Assembly: GCA_009377715.1 (NCBI GenBank)
Contig: WHTN01000012.1
Span: 1 to 45,491, forward strand
Source: Dehalococcoidia bacterium
Lineage (GTDB): Bacteria > Chloroflexota > Dehalococcoidia > SM23-28-2 > WHTN01
Reading direction: 5' to 3'
DNA length: 45,491 nt
The position numbers and the translations under genes are program-made. Positions 26,292 through 35,060 of this stretch are shown piece after piece (the stretch's first letter is position 1; every line of letters begins with the position of its first letter). The notes under the pieces are model-generated. The model did not search any database. It was not told the DNA's origin and was given only the letters and a program-made list of their open reading frames with translations.

Positions 26292-26312
26292 TAGACTAGT
26301 TGTAGACTAGTT
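26292..26312 (+). promoter_or_regulatory. Direct-repeat operator before the phd/PIN genes
   Basis: TAGACTAGTT occurs at 26292-26301 and again at 26303-26312, an 11-bp period or one helical turn. Each contains the palindrome ACTAGT. It ends 15 bases before the antitoxin start, where Phd/YefM-type antitoxins usually bind for autoregulation. Binding is inferred. Confidence 0.6.
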
Positions 26313-26327
26313 TAAGAGGGAAACATC

Positions 26328-26567
26328 TTGGAAAGTATAGGCGCATACGACGCAAAAACTCATTTACCCCGACTCCTAAAGCGGGTGGCTGAGGGGGAGA
26401 CGATCGTCATCACCAAGCACGGAGCGCCTGTGGCGGTGCTCGCCCCCTACTCTTCTTCGGAACGCCCCGATCCTAAAGCAGCAATTGACGCAATACGGGC
26501 TTATCGCCAAGGAATGAAATTGGAAGGCGTGTCGATCCGTGAGCTTATCGAGGAAGGCCGACTTTAG
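26328..26567 (+). CDS. Phd/YefM-type antitoxin
   Basis: 79 residues: MESIGAYDAKTHLPRLLKRV, AEGETIVITKHGAPVAVLAP, the standard Phd N-terminal DNA-binding fold, then a charged C-terminal helix (SIRELIEEGRL) that would wrap the toxin. The start codon is TTG at 26328, with a GAGGG ribosome site upstream. Its TAG stop overlaps the GTG of the toxin gene by one base. It should neutralise the PIN toxin and repress its own promoter through the direct repeat just upstream. Confidence 0.9.
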   Translation: MESIGAYDAKTHLPRLLKRVAEGETIVITKHGAPVAVLAPYSSSERPDPKAAIDAIRAYRQGMKLEGVSIRELIEEGRL

Positions 26568-26977
26568 TGGCGTTTGTGTTAGACGCGTCAGTAACGCTGT
26601 CCTGGTGCTTTGCTAACCAGACAAACGATTACACCGAACAGGTCTTCGACAGTTTGAGGGATACACCGGCTGTGGTGCCGACAATATGGCCGCTTGAGGT
26701 AGCTAACGTTTTGCTTCTGGCCGAACGGCGCAGGCAAATAACCGAAGCGCAAACCACCCACCAAATGCAGTGGTTATCGACCCTACCCATTACAGTGGAT
26801 TCTGAAGGGATAGCGGGAACATTAAGTTCGGTGGCGGCGCTGAGCCGTGAGCACGGGCTTTCTGCATATGATGCCAGTTATCTTGAACTCGCGATGCGCC
26901 TTGGCCTGGCGTTAGCTACTCAGGACCAGCGGTTGCGAGCGGCCGCTGTACGCGCTGGTGTAGCGGATGTGGGGTGA
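26567..26977 (+). CDS. vapC: PIN-domain toxin (VapC-like)
   Basis: 136 residues with PIN acidic positions: FVLDASVTLSWCF (first Asp), IWPLEVANVLLLAERR (Glu) and GLSAYDASYLELAMRLGLAL (Asp). A last motif, ATQDQRLRAAA, has the usual terminal Asp. PIN toxins are Mg-dependent RNases that cleave specific RNAs. The start codon is GTG 26567, fused to the antitoxin stop (TAGTG). The length matches VapC. A partial dispersed repeat (26996-27007) lies 20 bases after the stop. Confidence 0.9.
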   Translation: MAFVLDASVTLSWCFANQTNDYTEQVFDSLRDTPAVVPTIWPLEVANVLLLAERRRQITEAQTTHQMQWLSTLPITVDSEGIAGTLSSVAALSREHGLSAYDASYLELAMRLGLALATQDQRLRAAAVRAGVADVG

Positions 26978-27039
26978 GGTTGAAAATAAGCAGGCGCCCT
27001 TCGACAGATATAGAGCCACATTCGAGGCGCTGAGGAAAT

Positions 27040-27699
27040 CTAGCCTCCTTGAAATTGCGTCGGAAGATACTGCCAACGATCTCTTAACTCGATTATTAAC
27101 CGAGAACCACGTTCCCTGATATCGACGTGCCTTAATTTGGCGGTTTGACCTATCGGAATTAGGTTTTCAATAAGTGATGCATCATCAAAGGTAGTCCAGA
27201 ATACTAAGCCCTTAATTAAACGCTCGGCACGTTTCCTGGACTCGTAATCAGGCCGACTAAGTTCATCAAGAAGTGTATTAAGCATAGCGATTCCATCACT
27301 TGACTTACTTTCGGCTATTAGACGATCAACAGCGGTTACTATGTCATTTCTCTGTTGCTCACCTAAAGCAGGATTTCGATGTACCCTGCCGCTCACTTCA
27401 CGGAGTATATTGACAGGATGGTACAACTGCTCTATTTTGATCTGCCTTCTAGCTGCCATTGAATCGCTAAAGTTATATACCAACCTGCGCGAAATGCCAA
27501 TTCCAGAGATAACGGCAGCTTCAACCTGATCAATTAAATCTTCCCGTGCAAGCCGTAACCGCTCACGTCTCGCGCTTGCTCCGCGGATAGTTGACAAAAT
27601 ACTCCATGGGTTTAAGACAAGAAAGACAATCGCCGGCAGGAGTGCTGGCCAATTTTCACCCCAGTAATCGGTGAATGAGACTAAGAAGATTGCATCCAT
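27040..27699 (-). CDS. Membrane-anchored protein of unknown function
   Basis: From ATG 27699 the product is 219 residues. An N-terminal hydrophobic segment (WPALLPAIVFLVLNPWSILS) follows a short aromatic leader. A long helical cytoplasmic part comes after (SARRERLRLAREDLIDQVEA, YESRKRAERLIKGLVFWTTF). An upstream ATG at 27771 would overlap the divergent VOC gene, so I prefer 27699. No family recognised. Base composition is AT-richer than the flanking core genes. Confidence 0.6.
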   Translation of the reverse strand: MDAIFLVSFTDYWGENWPALLPAIVFLVLNPWSILSTIRGASARRERLRLAREDLIDQVEAAVISGIGISRRLVYNFSDSMAARRQIKIEQLYHPVNILREVSGRVHRNPALGEQQRNDIVTAVDRLIAESKSSDGIAMLNTLLDELSRPDYESRKRAERLIKGLVFWTTFDDASLIENLIPIGQTAKLRHVDIRERGSRLIIELRDRWQYLPTQFQGG

Positions 27700-27757
27700 G
27701 GTGGATTCGCCGATATTATTATAGCCTGCTTGCTTATCTTCTAATTGGAGGCGTATT

Positions 27758-28138
27758 GTGGCCTTTCGCACAACGCATGTATTGGTTTTCGTTTCGGATG
27801 TCGAGGCGTCCGTACGGTTCTACCGGGATGTCGTTGGGATGGAGGGCGTTCGCACGGCGGCGGAGTTCCCGGAGTACGCAGAGCTGCCGACCGATGGCGC
27901 TACGGTGGCTTTGATGCGCCCGCCGGACGAGTGGGTCGAAGGGATGCAGTCGATCGGCCGGCTGACCGGGATCGTGCTGACGGTGCCGAAGCTGGGGGAG
28001 CTTTACGAGAGGTTATCAGCGAAGGGCGTGCAGTTCAGCCGGCCGCCGGAGCGCGAGTTCTGGAGCGGACTGATGACATCGTTCTACGATCCGGACGGCA
28101 ACGAGATTTCGTTGCTGGATGAGGAATCGACAGTATAG
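27758..28138 (+). CDS. VOC/glyoxalase-like protein
   Basis: 126 residues with two beta-alpha-beta-beta-beta halves: TTHVLVFVSDVEASVRFYRD and MTSFYDPDGNEISLLDEEST. GxxHxx-type metal positions are His7 and the Glu in GNEISL. This is a single-domain VOC protein; substrates range from glyoxalase to antibiotic resistance and are not deducible. The start is GTG 27758 with a TTGGAG site seven bases upstream. It is divergent from the anchored protein gene. Confidence 0.85.
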   Translation: MAFRTTHVLVFVSDVEASVRFYRDVVGMEGVRTAAEFPEYAELPTDGATVALMRPPDEWVEGMQSIGRLTGIVLTVPKLGELYERLSAKGVQFSRPPEREFWSGLMTSFYDPDGNEISLLDEESTV

Positions 28139-28185
28139 ACATACTCTTGTCTTTGAAAACGCGGATGAGCCCTAGCGATGCCAAG

Positions 28186-29382
28186 TTATGCTTCAACTTC
28201 TGTAGTTTGCAGTGGGACTGTTCCATCCTGATCTTCTTCGCGATCCTCGAATAAACCTAAATATAAAGTGTATCGATAAACGCGGTTCCGCTGGCCTCCA
28301 GTAATTTCATCAAGCAGGCCTAGGCGCTGAAATTGCTCTACTAGGCTTCTAGCGGTCACAAACGCAATGTCCAACTCGTTCTTGACGAGGCCAATGTTGA
28401 CGAGAGGACGCTCGAAGAGTAGGTCTAGCAAGCGTAATGCATTCATAGCATGGCCACCTTTTTGAAGCAAAGTCCGGTGCTGCTCGCGGAGTTCAACAAT
28501 AGACCGAGCAGTAATAGCAGCTTCATCTGCCGTTACAGCCACTCCTTCCAGAAAAAACCTAAGCCATCCCTCCCAATCGCCCTGCTGTCGAACCGCCATT
28601 AGGCTTTCATAGTAATCTCTACGATTTCTCTTAAGGTAGTGGCTTAAATAGAGCAAAGGTCGATGTAGCGCTTGTCGATTAACCAGAATAAAGGTAATTA
28701 GGAGACGGCCCACTCGCCCGTTGCCGTCGAGGAAAGGGTGAATCGTCTCGAATTGGGCGTGGGCGAGTCCACAATGTATTAGAAGCGGCATGCTGTTGTC
28801 TTCATGTAGGAACTTCTCGAAATTATCGAGCGCTCTGTGCATATCGACATGTGGAGGCGGAACAAATGTAGCTCTGGATAACGGAGTATTACCTTGCCCA
28901 ATCCAATTCTGAGAAGATCTAAACTCTCCCGGATGTCGTTCATCCCCTCTAGTTCCAAGCAAGAGCTTTTCATGAATCTCACGGATCAGCCGCAAGGAAA
29001 GGGGCAAAGATGTTAAGCGTTCCAAACCGTAATTCATTGCCCCAACATAGTTAACCACCTCTTTAATATCTTGAGGTAGTTCGTAGCCTTTAGCATCTAA
29101 CTCAAATGCAAGGACATCGTCTAAAGTGCTTTGCGTGCCTTCAATTTGCGAGCTTAATACGGCTTCTCGACGAACGTACATAGCTACAAAGAGGTCAGGG
29201 TTGGGCAATATTTGAGTTACGCCGTCTAGTCTTCCTAAAGCTTGGTCAGCCCGCGATAGGAGAGCGATAAGGTTAGAGTCGAAGTTAACGGCAGGGTCAG
29301 GTGGCAGTGATGCCGGTACGAATGCTCTATAGCCCGTCGGTTGTTTTACAAAACGCCCAGCTCTTGTAGTAAGAAGTGCCAT
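28186..29382 (-). CDS. Fic-family protein with N-terminal inhibitory motif
   Basis: 398 residues. The Fic core motif HPFLDGNGRVGR is at 215-226. An inhibitory-type helix, SSQIEG (77-82), fits the class II (S/T)xxxE(G/N) pattern. The C-terminal region (ALRLLDLLFERPLVNIGLVK, ARSLVEQFQRLGLLDEITGG) is a winged helix. Fic enzymes transfer AMP from ATP to protein targets; the Glu of the helix blocks ATP until relieved. The combination of Fic and winged helix is common and may self-regulate. It is intact. Low GC relative to selA suggests transfer. Confidence 0.9.
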   Translation of the reverse strand: MALLTTRAGRFVKQPTGYRAFVPASLPPDPAVNFDSNLIALLSRADQALGRLDGVTQILPNPDLFVAMYVRREAVLSSQIEGTQSTLDDVLAFELDAKGYELPQDIKEVVNYVGAMNYGLERLTSLPLSLRLIREIHEKLLLGTRGDERHPGEFRSSQNWIGQGNTPLSRATFVPPPHVDMHRALDNFEKFLHEDNSMPLLIHCGLAHAQFETIHPFLDGNGRVGRLLITFILVNRQALHRPLLYLSHYLKRNRRDYYESLMAVRQQGDWEGWLRFFLEGVAVTADEAAITARSIVELREQHRTLLQKGGHAMNALRLLDLLFERPLVNIGLVKNELDIAFVTARSLVEQFQRLGLLDEITGGQRNRVYRYTLYLGLFEDREEDQDGTVPLQTTEVEA

Positions 29383-29471
29383 TGGTCATCCTTATTTTGC
29401 TACCGTAAAATAAGCAGATGAAAACTACATGTCTTATTTTAATAAAAGCAATATTTTAAAACAAGTCGTAC

Positions 29472-30848
29472 CTAGCTCCGCTGTAAGGAAAGGGCCGATT
29501 TCACAACTGCGATAAGCGCGGCGTCTTCGCGGGGGTGGACGGTGCGGGGGTCGAGGAGGAGGACGTCGCGTTCGATACGGCCGATGACAGCCGGTTCGTT
29601 AAGACGAAAGCGACGCGCGAGTTCGGTGATGTCGATGCCCTCTGACTGCGGAATGGCGAGAAGCCAAGTAGGTAGGCTCTCCTCCGGCAGGCTGCCACCA
29701 CCGACCATCGAGCGGCCGGGCGCCATACTTGCGGGTGGGCCTACGGCGCGCATCCAGCGCCGAGCCCTGCGCCACAGATCCTCCTCTTTGAGCGATACCA
29801 TTCGCCAGACGGGCAGTTTCGCAAGCGCCTCGCCGCGCAGGTAGTGCATAAGCGTTGCAGATAGGCCGGCGATGGTCGCTTTGTCGAGTCGCAACGCCCG
29901 CGCCAGCGGGTGGCGTCGTAATTGCTGGATGAGGTCACGCCTGCCGACGATGATGCCTGCCTGCGGGCCGCCGAGGAGCTTGTCGCTGGAGAAGAAGACG
30001 AGATCTGCTCCGGCCTGTACGCTCTCCTGTACCATTGGCTCGCGAGCCAGGCCGAACTGTGACGTATCGATCAGGCTGCCGCTGCCGAGATCGTCGAAGA
30101 GCGGAAGGCCGCGCTCATGTGCGAGCGCAGCCATCTCGGCTAGCGAAGGTGACTCCGTGAAGCCGACGATGCGGAAGTTGCTGGCGTGGACGCGCATGAT
30201 TGCGGCGCTGTTTGCACCAATGGCATCTTCGTAATCACGGAGGTAGGTACGATTCGTCGTGCCGACCTCCACCAGATGCACCCCGCTCTGCCGCATGACA
30301 TCCGGGATGCGAAAGCCGCCTCCGATCTCGACGGCCTGGCCGCGGGAGATGACTACCTCTGCGCCTTGCGCCAGCGCCGACAGACCAAGCAGCAAGGCGG
30401 CGGCGTTATTGTTGACGGCCATTGCCGCTTCGGCGCCAGTGATCCGGCACAGGAGATTTTCGAGATGCGCATAGCGAGAGCCGCGCTCGCCAGCATCGAG
30501 GTCGAATTCGAGGTTGCTGTAGCCGCGGGAGACCGCAGCCATCGCGGAGACGGTTTCGTCGGAAAGCGGCGCGCGACCGAGGTTCGTCTGGATGATGACA
30601 CCGGTAGCGTTGATGACGGGCCGGAGAGTGGGCCGAAGAATGGTTTGGGCGCGCCGCTCCACTCCTTCGACCAGATCGTTCAGAGTTGGAGGAGGCCTGC
30701 CGGTGGCAATAGCTTGTCTGGCGTCCCCCAATTCGTCGCGTATAAGATCGACGAGCGCCATCTGGCCATACAGGTCGCACGTCTTTTTTAAGCGCTCGTC
30801 GCTAAGAAGGCGGTCGACGCTGGGGAGCGTGCGGTAAGGGTTTGCCAC
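29472..30848 (-). CDS. selA: L-seryl-tRNA(Sec) selenium transferase
   Basis: The 458-residue product converts Ser-tRNA(Sec) to Sec-tRNA(Sec) with selenophosphate. It has the SelA N-domain (NPYRTLPSVDRLLSDERLKK), RPVINATGVIIQTNLGRAPL, a PLP-binding region with lysine in FFSSDKLLGGPQAGI, and the C-terminal PSEG-like tail. GTG 30848 is chosen because SelA proteins begin near NPYR and the open frame upstream to 30953 only reads through a dispersed repeat (30881-30912). No strong ribosome site is visible. selB, selD and tRNA-Sec are not in this window. Confidence 0.9.
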   Translation of the reverse strand: MANPYRTLPSVDRLLSDERLKKTCDLYGQMALVDLIRDELGDARQAIATGRPPPTLNDLVEGVERRAQTILRPTLRPVINATGVIIQTNLGRAPLSDETVSAMAAVSRGYSNLEFDLDAGERGSRYAHLENLLCRITGAEAAMAVNNNAAALLLGLSALAQGAEVVISRGQAVEIGGGFRIPDVMRQSGVHLVEVGTTNRTYLRDYEDAIGANSAAIMRVHASNFRIVGFTESPSLAEMAALAHERGLPLFDDLGSGSLIDTSQFGLAREPMVQESVQAGADLVFFSSDKLLGGPQAGIIVGRRDLIQQLRRHPLARALRLDKATIAGLSATLMHYLRGEALAKLPVWRMVSLKEEDLWRRARRWMRAVGPPASMAPGRSMVGGGSLPEESLPTWLLAIPQSEGIDITELARRFRLNEPAVIGRIERDVLLLDPRTVHPREDAALIAVVKSALSLQRS

Positions 30849-30880
30849 TTCAATGCAGATGTAAACGTACCAGCTTGATC

Positions 30881-31071
30881 CTGTCAACGGATGGAGTAAC
30901 AGATTAACGAATATGTTGCCGCAAAAGCATCCGTTAATAAGAGCGGGTCTCACCCCAAACCCCCTTCGACAGGCTCAGGGCAGGCTCTCAGGGGTTTAAG
31001 GTAACCTATGGGTTAATTTATAAAATAGTTCAGGCACCCCTAATACCCCGCCCCTTCGACTACGCTCAGGG
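30881..31071. repeat. Repeat cluster upstream of selA
   Basis: 30881-30912 is an inverted copy of the ATCCGTTAATCCGT family, with a partial copy at 30928-30938. 30961-30980 and 31051-31071 are copies of the CCCTTCGACAGGCTCAGGG family. The 332-bp gap between selA and the aminotransferase (30849-31180) is made almost wholly of such pieces, and I see no gene. Confidence 0.75.
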
Positions 31072-31180
31072 CAGGCTCCGGGCTTCGCCCTCTGGACCCC
31101 AAGAGTACGCAGGATAGCCTTGACCTGTGTTATGCGTTCACATATGATCGGAGCAGCTACTTATGCAGAGGAGGATGTTG

Positions 31181-32295
31181 GTGAATTTACGTATCCCCGG
31201 CCCTACGCCGTGCCCCCCCGAGGTCTTGCAGGCGATGTCACATGAGATGATAAATACCGCGGACCCGAATTCGCGGAGATGATCGGCCGGATCACGTCCC
31301 GGCTACAGGACTTCTTCGCCACAAAAAACGACCTGCTTATCCTGACCACGTCCGGAAGCGGTGGCATGGAGGCAGCGGTCGTAAACACACTGTCGCCCGG
31401 CGATAAGGTGCTGGCGGTGTCTATCGGCTCCTTCGGCGATCGCTTTGCTGAGATCGCGAAGATATATGGGGCAGACGTACAAAAGTTGTCCTTCGAGTGG
31501 GGAACAGCAGCCGATCCTGATGAGATACGTAAGGCACTATCTGCGGACTCCTTCAAGGCCGTCCTGGTCACTCACAACGAGACATCCACCGGCATCACCA
31601 ATGACCTCGCGGCTATCGCCAAAGCCGTACACGAATTCGACCCTTCGACACGCTCAGGACAAGGTGTGCTTCTGATCGTCGATGCAGTGAGCAGCATGGG
31701 GTCGATGCCGGTAGAGACGGATGCTTGGGGTTTAGATGTCGTAGTTAGCGGCTCGCAGAAGGGCTGGATGGTCCCGCCCGGCCTGGCGATGGTCGCTATG
31801 AGCCAGAAGGCGTGGGAGGCAAGCGCGCAGGCCACCATGCCGCGCTTTTACTTCGATCTCGCCCGGGCGAAGGACTTTCTGAAGAGGGGCCAGACTCCTT
31901 GGACACCCGCCGTTTCCCTCTTCTACGGCATGGATATGGCGTTGGAGACACTTGCCCGCGATGGCAAAGAGGCCGTTTTCGAGCGCCACCGGCAGTTCGG
32001 CCAGCAGACTCGCGACGGTGTGAAGGCGATGGGCCTGCGCCTCTTCGCCGACGAGCGCTACGCTTCAAACACGGTGACGGCGGTCCGGACGCCGGATGGG
32101 GTGGAGGCGAACCAACTACGGCGGTTGGTGCAGCAGGACTTCAACGTTGTGCTGGCGGAGGGACAGGGCAAGCTCGCCGGCAACGTCTTCCGTATTGGCC
32201 ATCTGGGATACTGTAGCGAAAAGGACATCGACGACACGCTCCTAGCGTTACGAGAGACGTTCGCGAAACTGGGACATCCTGTCCCGATAGGGTAG
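31181..32295 (+). pseudogene. Class V aminotransferase (likely serine pathway), one frameshift
   Basis: A GAGGAGG site lies six bases before GTG 31181. The first frame gives NLRIPGPTPCPPEVLQAMSH and EMIN. One missing base near 31255 shifts to RGPEFAEMIGRITSRLQDFF and the rest of the enzyme. PLP lysine is in SGSQKGWMVPPGLA. Joined, about 371 residues, normal length. The family covers serine-pyruvate, alanine-glyoxylate and, in some Chloroflexota, phosphoserine aminotransferases. Nearby serA favours phosphoserine transamination. A dispersed repeat (31640-31662) is read as DPSTRSGQG before LLIVDAVSSMG. Confidence 0.85.
31640..31662 (+). repeat. Dispersed repeat inside the aminotransferase gene
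   Basis: CCCTTCGACACGCTCAGGAC, slightly diverged. It falls between AVHEF and VLLIVDAVSSMG, just before the PLP-site Asp, in a surface-loop position. Confidence 0.8.
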
Positions 32296-32322
32296 ATTTT
32301 ACGGTCTGAAAACAATCTTCTT

Positions 32323-32352
32323 TTTGAGCCTGACCTACCAGTCAGGCTCAAA
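32323..32352. terminator. Hairpin after the aminotransferase gene
   Basis: TTTGAGCCTGAC (32323-32334), loop CTACCA, GTCAGGCTCAAA (32341-32352): perfect 12-bp arms, 27 bases after the stop. It is preceded by a T-run and lacks one after it. Confidence 0.65.
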
Positions 32353-32439
32353 GAGTATATATTCTTACCAAGCGATCTCACGTTTCCAAAACCGATCGCT
32401 ATCGTTCTTTCGTAGCTCTAATTCAGAAAGGAGTTGATC

Positions 32440-33738
32440 GTGAAGAACCTGCTTAAAGTAAGCGCAATCCTAGTTATCGTCCTCGCCTTGGCGTCCATTG
32501 GAGGCGCCTATACATTAGCAGCGCCAGGCGACAGCTTCGTCGTGCTAAAGAGCGATCTTAGCGGAAACAACGAGGTAGAACCGGTTGAGACGAACGCAGA
32601 CGGCGTATTTTTAGCTGGGCTCAACGCACAACGCACTGGCTTGGACTTCATTCTGAATACACGAAATATTGAGGGCGTCATAATGGCGCACATCCACTGC
32701 GGGCCTGCAGGCGAAAACGGGCCGGTTGTAGCCTGGCTGTTCGGCGAAGGTATGGAACAGAGCGGAGAACTGCCCTCGCCGCCTCCTAGCTCTCCCCTTC
32801 CGCCACCAGGCATAGACGTCAACGGGATGCTCTCCTTCGGCCGATTGACCGAGGAAAACCTCATCAGTTCAACGCCGTGCGGTGGAAGTTTCGAGGCGTT
32901 CGCCGACGCGCTAACCAGTGGGAACGCATACGTGAACGTGCACACGGTAGACCACCCAGGCGGCGAGATTCGCGGGCAAACGGGAGTTTACCTCGAAGCC
33001 GATGTGCCCGAGCTTGAGTCGTTCCTCACGGGTTTCCAAGAAGTACCGCCTGTAGAGAGTGAGGCTTTCGGCTTAGGCATCAGTTTCTTTAACACGGGTC
33101 GAACGGAGCTGTTCTTCTTGATAGCAAACTTCACCCCCATCGCCGATGTAATGATGGCCCACATCCACTGCGGGCCAGTGGGCGAAAACAGCGATGTAGC
33201 AGCTTTCCTCTTCGGCGGTGATATGGCGCCCGGAGATGAGCTGCCTTCACCACCGCCCAGCACACCGCTATCCGAGACGGTAGACCTATCGGTGCCGTCT
33301 CTCATCTCTTACGGAATATTGACTGAGGATAACCTCACCGGCGCAGAGCCTTGCGGTACCAGTTTCAGCGAATTCGTAGAGGCAATGTACAGCGGTGAAA
33401 CGTACATCAACGTGCACACAACGGAGCATCCGTCCGGCGAGATACGTGGGCAGATCGCACCGTGGGTGCCAGTGGAAGCCGGGTGGAACATCGTACCGTG
33501 GTACCTCACGGTCTGCGTCTCGGCAGAAGATGCCTTCGCTCAGTTCGCATTTGAAGGAGAGAGTCAGCTTAACGTTGCCTGGAAGTACAACGCGGAAATC
33601 CAGGCGTTCGACGAATCGTACGATCCTAATGTGCCACCGGCCCTTAATTCGATGACACAGATCTGTCCAGGCGACGTGGTCTTCCTCAACATGAACGAGT
33701 TTTCCGACTGGCTGCAAGCTCCGCTCGCTTTCGAGTAG
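32440..33738 (+). CDS. Secreted two-CHRD-domain protein
   Basis: 432 residues. The signal peptide is KNLLKVSAILVIVLALASIG ending near YTLAAPGD. Two CHRD domains follow, each with the signature HIHCGPxGENxxVxAxLFG and ending VNVHTxxHPxGEIRGQ. The C-terminal part (GWNIVPWYLTVCVSAEDAFA, VAWKYNAEIQAFDESYDPNV, PALNSMTQICPGDVVFLNMN) matches a GWN-type domain that I associate with exported Chloroflexota proteins. CHRD was named from chordin; bacterial roles are unknown. GTG 32440 is chosen for its AAAGGAG site six bases upstream. It sits between two serine-pathway genes. Confidence 0.85.
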   Translation: MKNLLKVSAILVIVLALASIGGAYTLAAPGDSFVVLKSDLSGNNEVEPVETNADGVFLAGLNAQRTGLDFILNTRNIEGVIMAHIHCGPAGENGPVVAWLFGEGMEQSGELPSPPPSSPLPPPGIDVNGMLSFGRLTEENLISSTPCGGSFEAFADALTSGNAYVNVHTVDHPGGEIRGQTGVYLEADVPELESFLTGFQEVPPVESEAFGLGISFFNTGRTELFFLIANFTPIADVMMAHIHCGPVGENSDVAAFLFGGDMAPGDELPSPPPSTPLSETVDLSVPSLISYGILTEDNLTGAEPCGTSFSEFVEAMYSGETYINVHTTEHPSGEIRGQIAPWVPVEAGWNIVPWYLTVCVSAEDAFAQFAFEGESQLNVAWKYNAEIQAFDESYDPNVPPALNSMTQICPGDVVFLNMNEFSDWLQAPLAFE

Positions 33739-33771
33739 GGATGAACGCAAGTCACGTGCGAGGTAAATAGT

Positions 33772-35042
33772 CTGGTTAAGCTTAGAGGGGTCGTAGTACT
33801 ACTAGCGCTGGCGGGCTTTTGCCGCCAGCGCTTCCGCTGACCCCGAGGATAGTCCCGTTATCATACGGGCGCAGCTTAGCGGCGCGAACCAAGTGCCGCC
33901 TGTCGCCACTGACGCCGACGGCGTTTTCCTAGCAACGCTGAACGCGGCAAAAACAGAGCTAGCTTACGTTATAAACGTTCGCAACGCAGAGGGCGTTGTT
34001 ATGGCGCACGTCCACTGCGGCCCAGAGGTCGAGGATAGCCCGGCAGTAGCATTCATACACGGGCAAGGGATGGTGCCGGGCGAGGAGTTGTTCTTTCCCC
34101 CCGCCTGACGGCCCTGTGTTACCGCCCGGCTTCGTAGTCAACGGCGTCCTCGCACAGGGAACTCTAAGCGCACGTAATATGAACGGAGCGGAGCCGTGCG
34201 GCACGAGCTTCGAAGTATTTGTAGAGGCGCTGTTAACGGGGAACGCTTACATCGACGTGCATACGGTGCCCTACATGTCAGGCGAGGTCCGGGGCCAGAC
34301 CGAAGTGTACGCGGAGTTCACTGAACCTAAGCTGGCGGCTTTCTTGTGCCATGGTTGTGACGCACCGGAGGAAACCACCGTTTTGGGCAACTTCTCAGGC
34401 TTCCTTAATTCAGACCACACGCAGTTAACCTACACACTCCGCACGCTGACCAGCGTCGAAGGCGTAACCCAGGCGCGCATTCACTGCGGCGCCTACGGCG
34501 AAGATGGGCCTGTGGCGGCCATACTCTTCGGCGATGGCATTGACGTCGGCGACGAGCTGCTATCGCCGTTGCCCGAAGATCCGCTGGCAGCGCCCGGAGT
34601 AAACGTCTTTGGCTCCGCGCTGCTCTCCTACGGCCAGCTCACCGAAGACCATCTAACTGGAGCAGCGTCGTGTGGCAGTAGCTTGGCCGACCTCGCCGAG
34701 GAGTTACTTAGTGGCAACGCCTACGTCTCTATCGAGACCTCTAGAGGTGAGGTACAGGGGCAGGTCGGCACGGTGGCAACACTTTTTAAAGGATGGAACT
34801 TCGTCACTTGGCAATACTCACAGTGTCTTCCAATTGAACAGGCTTTAGCCCAACTGCTGTCCGAAGGTATACTAAACGTAGCGTGGACTTTTAACGCTCC
34901 GTCGCAAATGTTCGACGGCTCGTATGACCCTAATGCGCCTCCGAGTCTGAACACACTAACGCAAGTGTGTCCCGGCGAAATACTAATGTTGAGCGTAGAA
35001 GATTCCACCGACTGGGTGCAATTACCCGTAGCGCTGCCGTAA
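33772..35042 (+). pseudogene. Second CHRD protein, two frameshifts
   Basis: A signal-peptide-like stretch (LVKLRGVVVLLALAGF, from about 33772) breaks in the TTTT loop of a hairpin at 33804-33832. The next frame gives AASASADPEDSPVIIRAQLS and VMAHVHCGPEVEDSPAVAFI up to EELFFPP. A second break lies at the CCCCCC run (about 34105). The last frame (34116-35042) carries VLPPGFVVNGVLAQGTL, a second CHRD (ARIHCGAYGEDGPVAAILFG) and the GWNFVTW / VAWTFNAPSQMFDGSYDPN C-terminal domain. It is a paralogue of the preceding gene, with the same order of domains. I see no clear start codon. Confidence 0.8.
33804..33832. terminator. GC-rich hairpin at the start of the second CHRD gene
   Basis: AGCGCTGGCGG (33804-33814), loop GCTTTTG, CCGCCAGCGCT (33822-33832). 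It lies 65 bases after the first CHRD stop, so it may end that transcript, though it overlaps the broken signal-peptide codons of the next gene. Confidence 0.55.
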
Positions 35043-35060
35043 GGAGAAAAGCAAAAGTTT

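Noticed and set aside
30849..31180. tRNA-Sec gene near selA
   Set aside because: I searched the gap for a cloverleaf with a long variable arm and a TTCAANNC loop and found only dispersed repeats.
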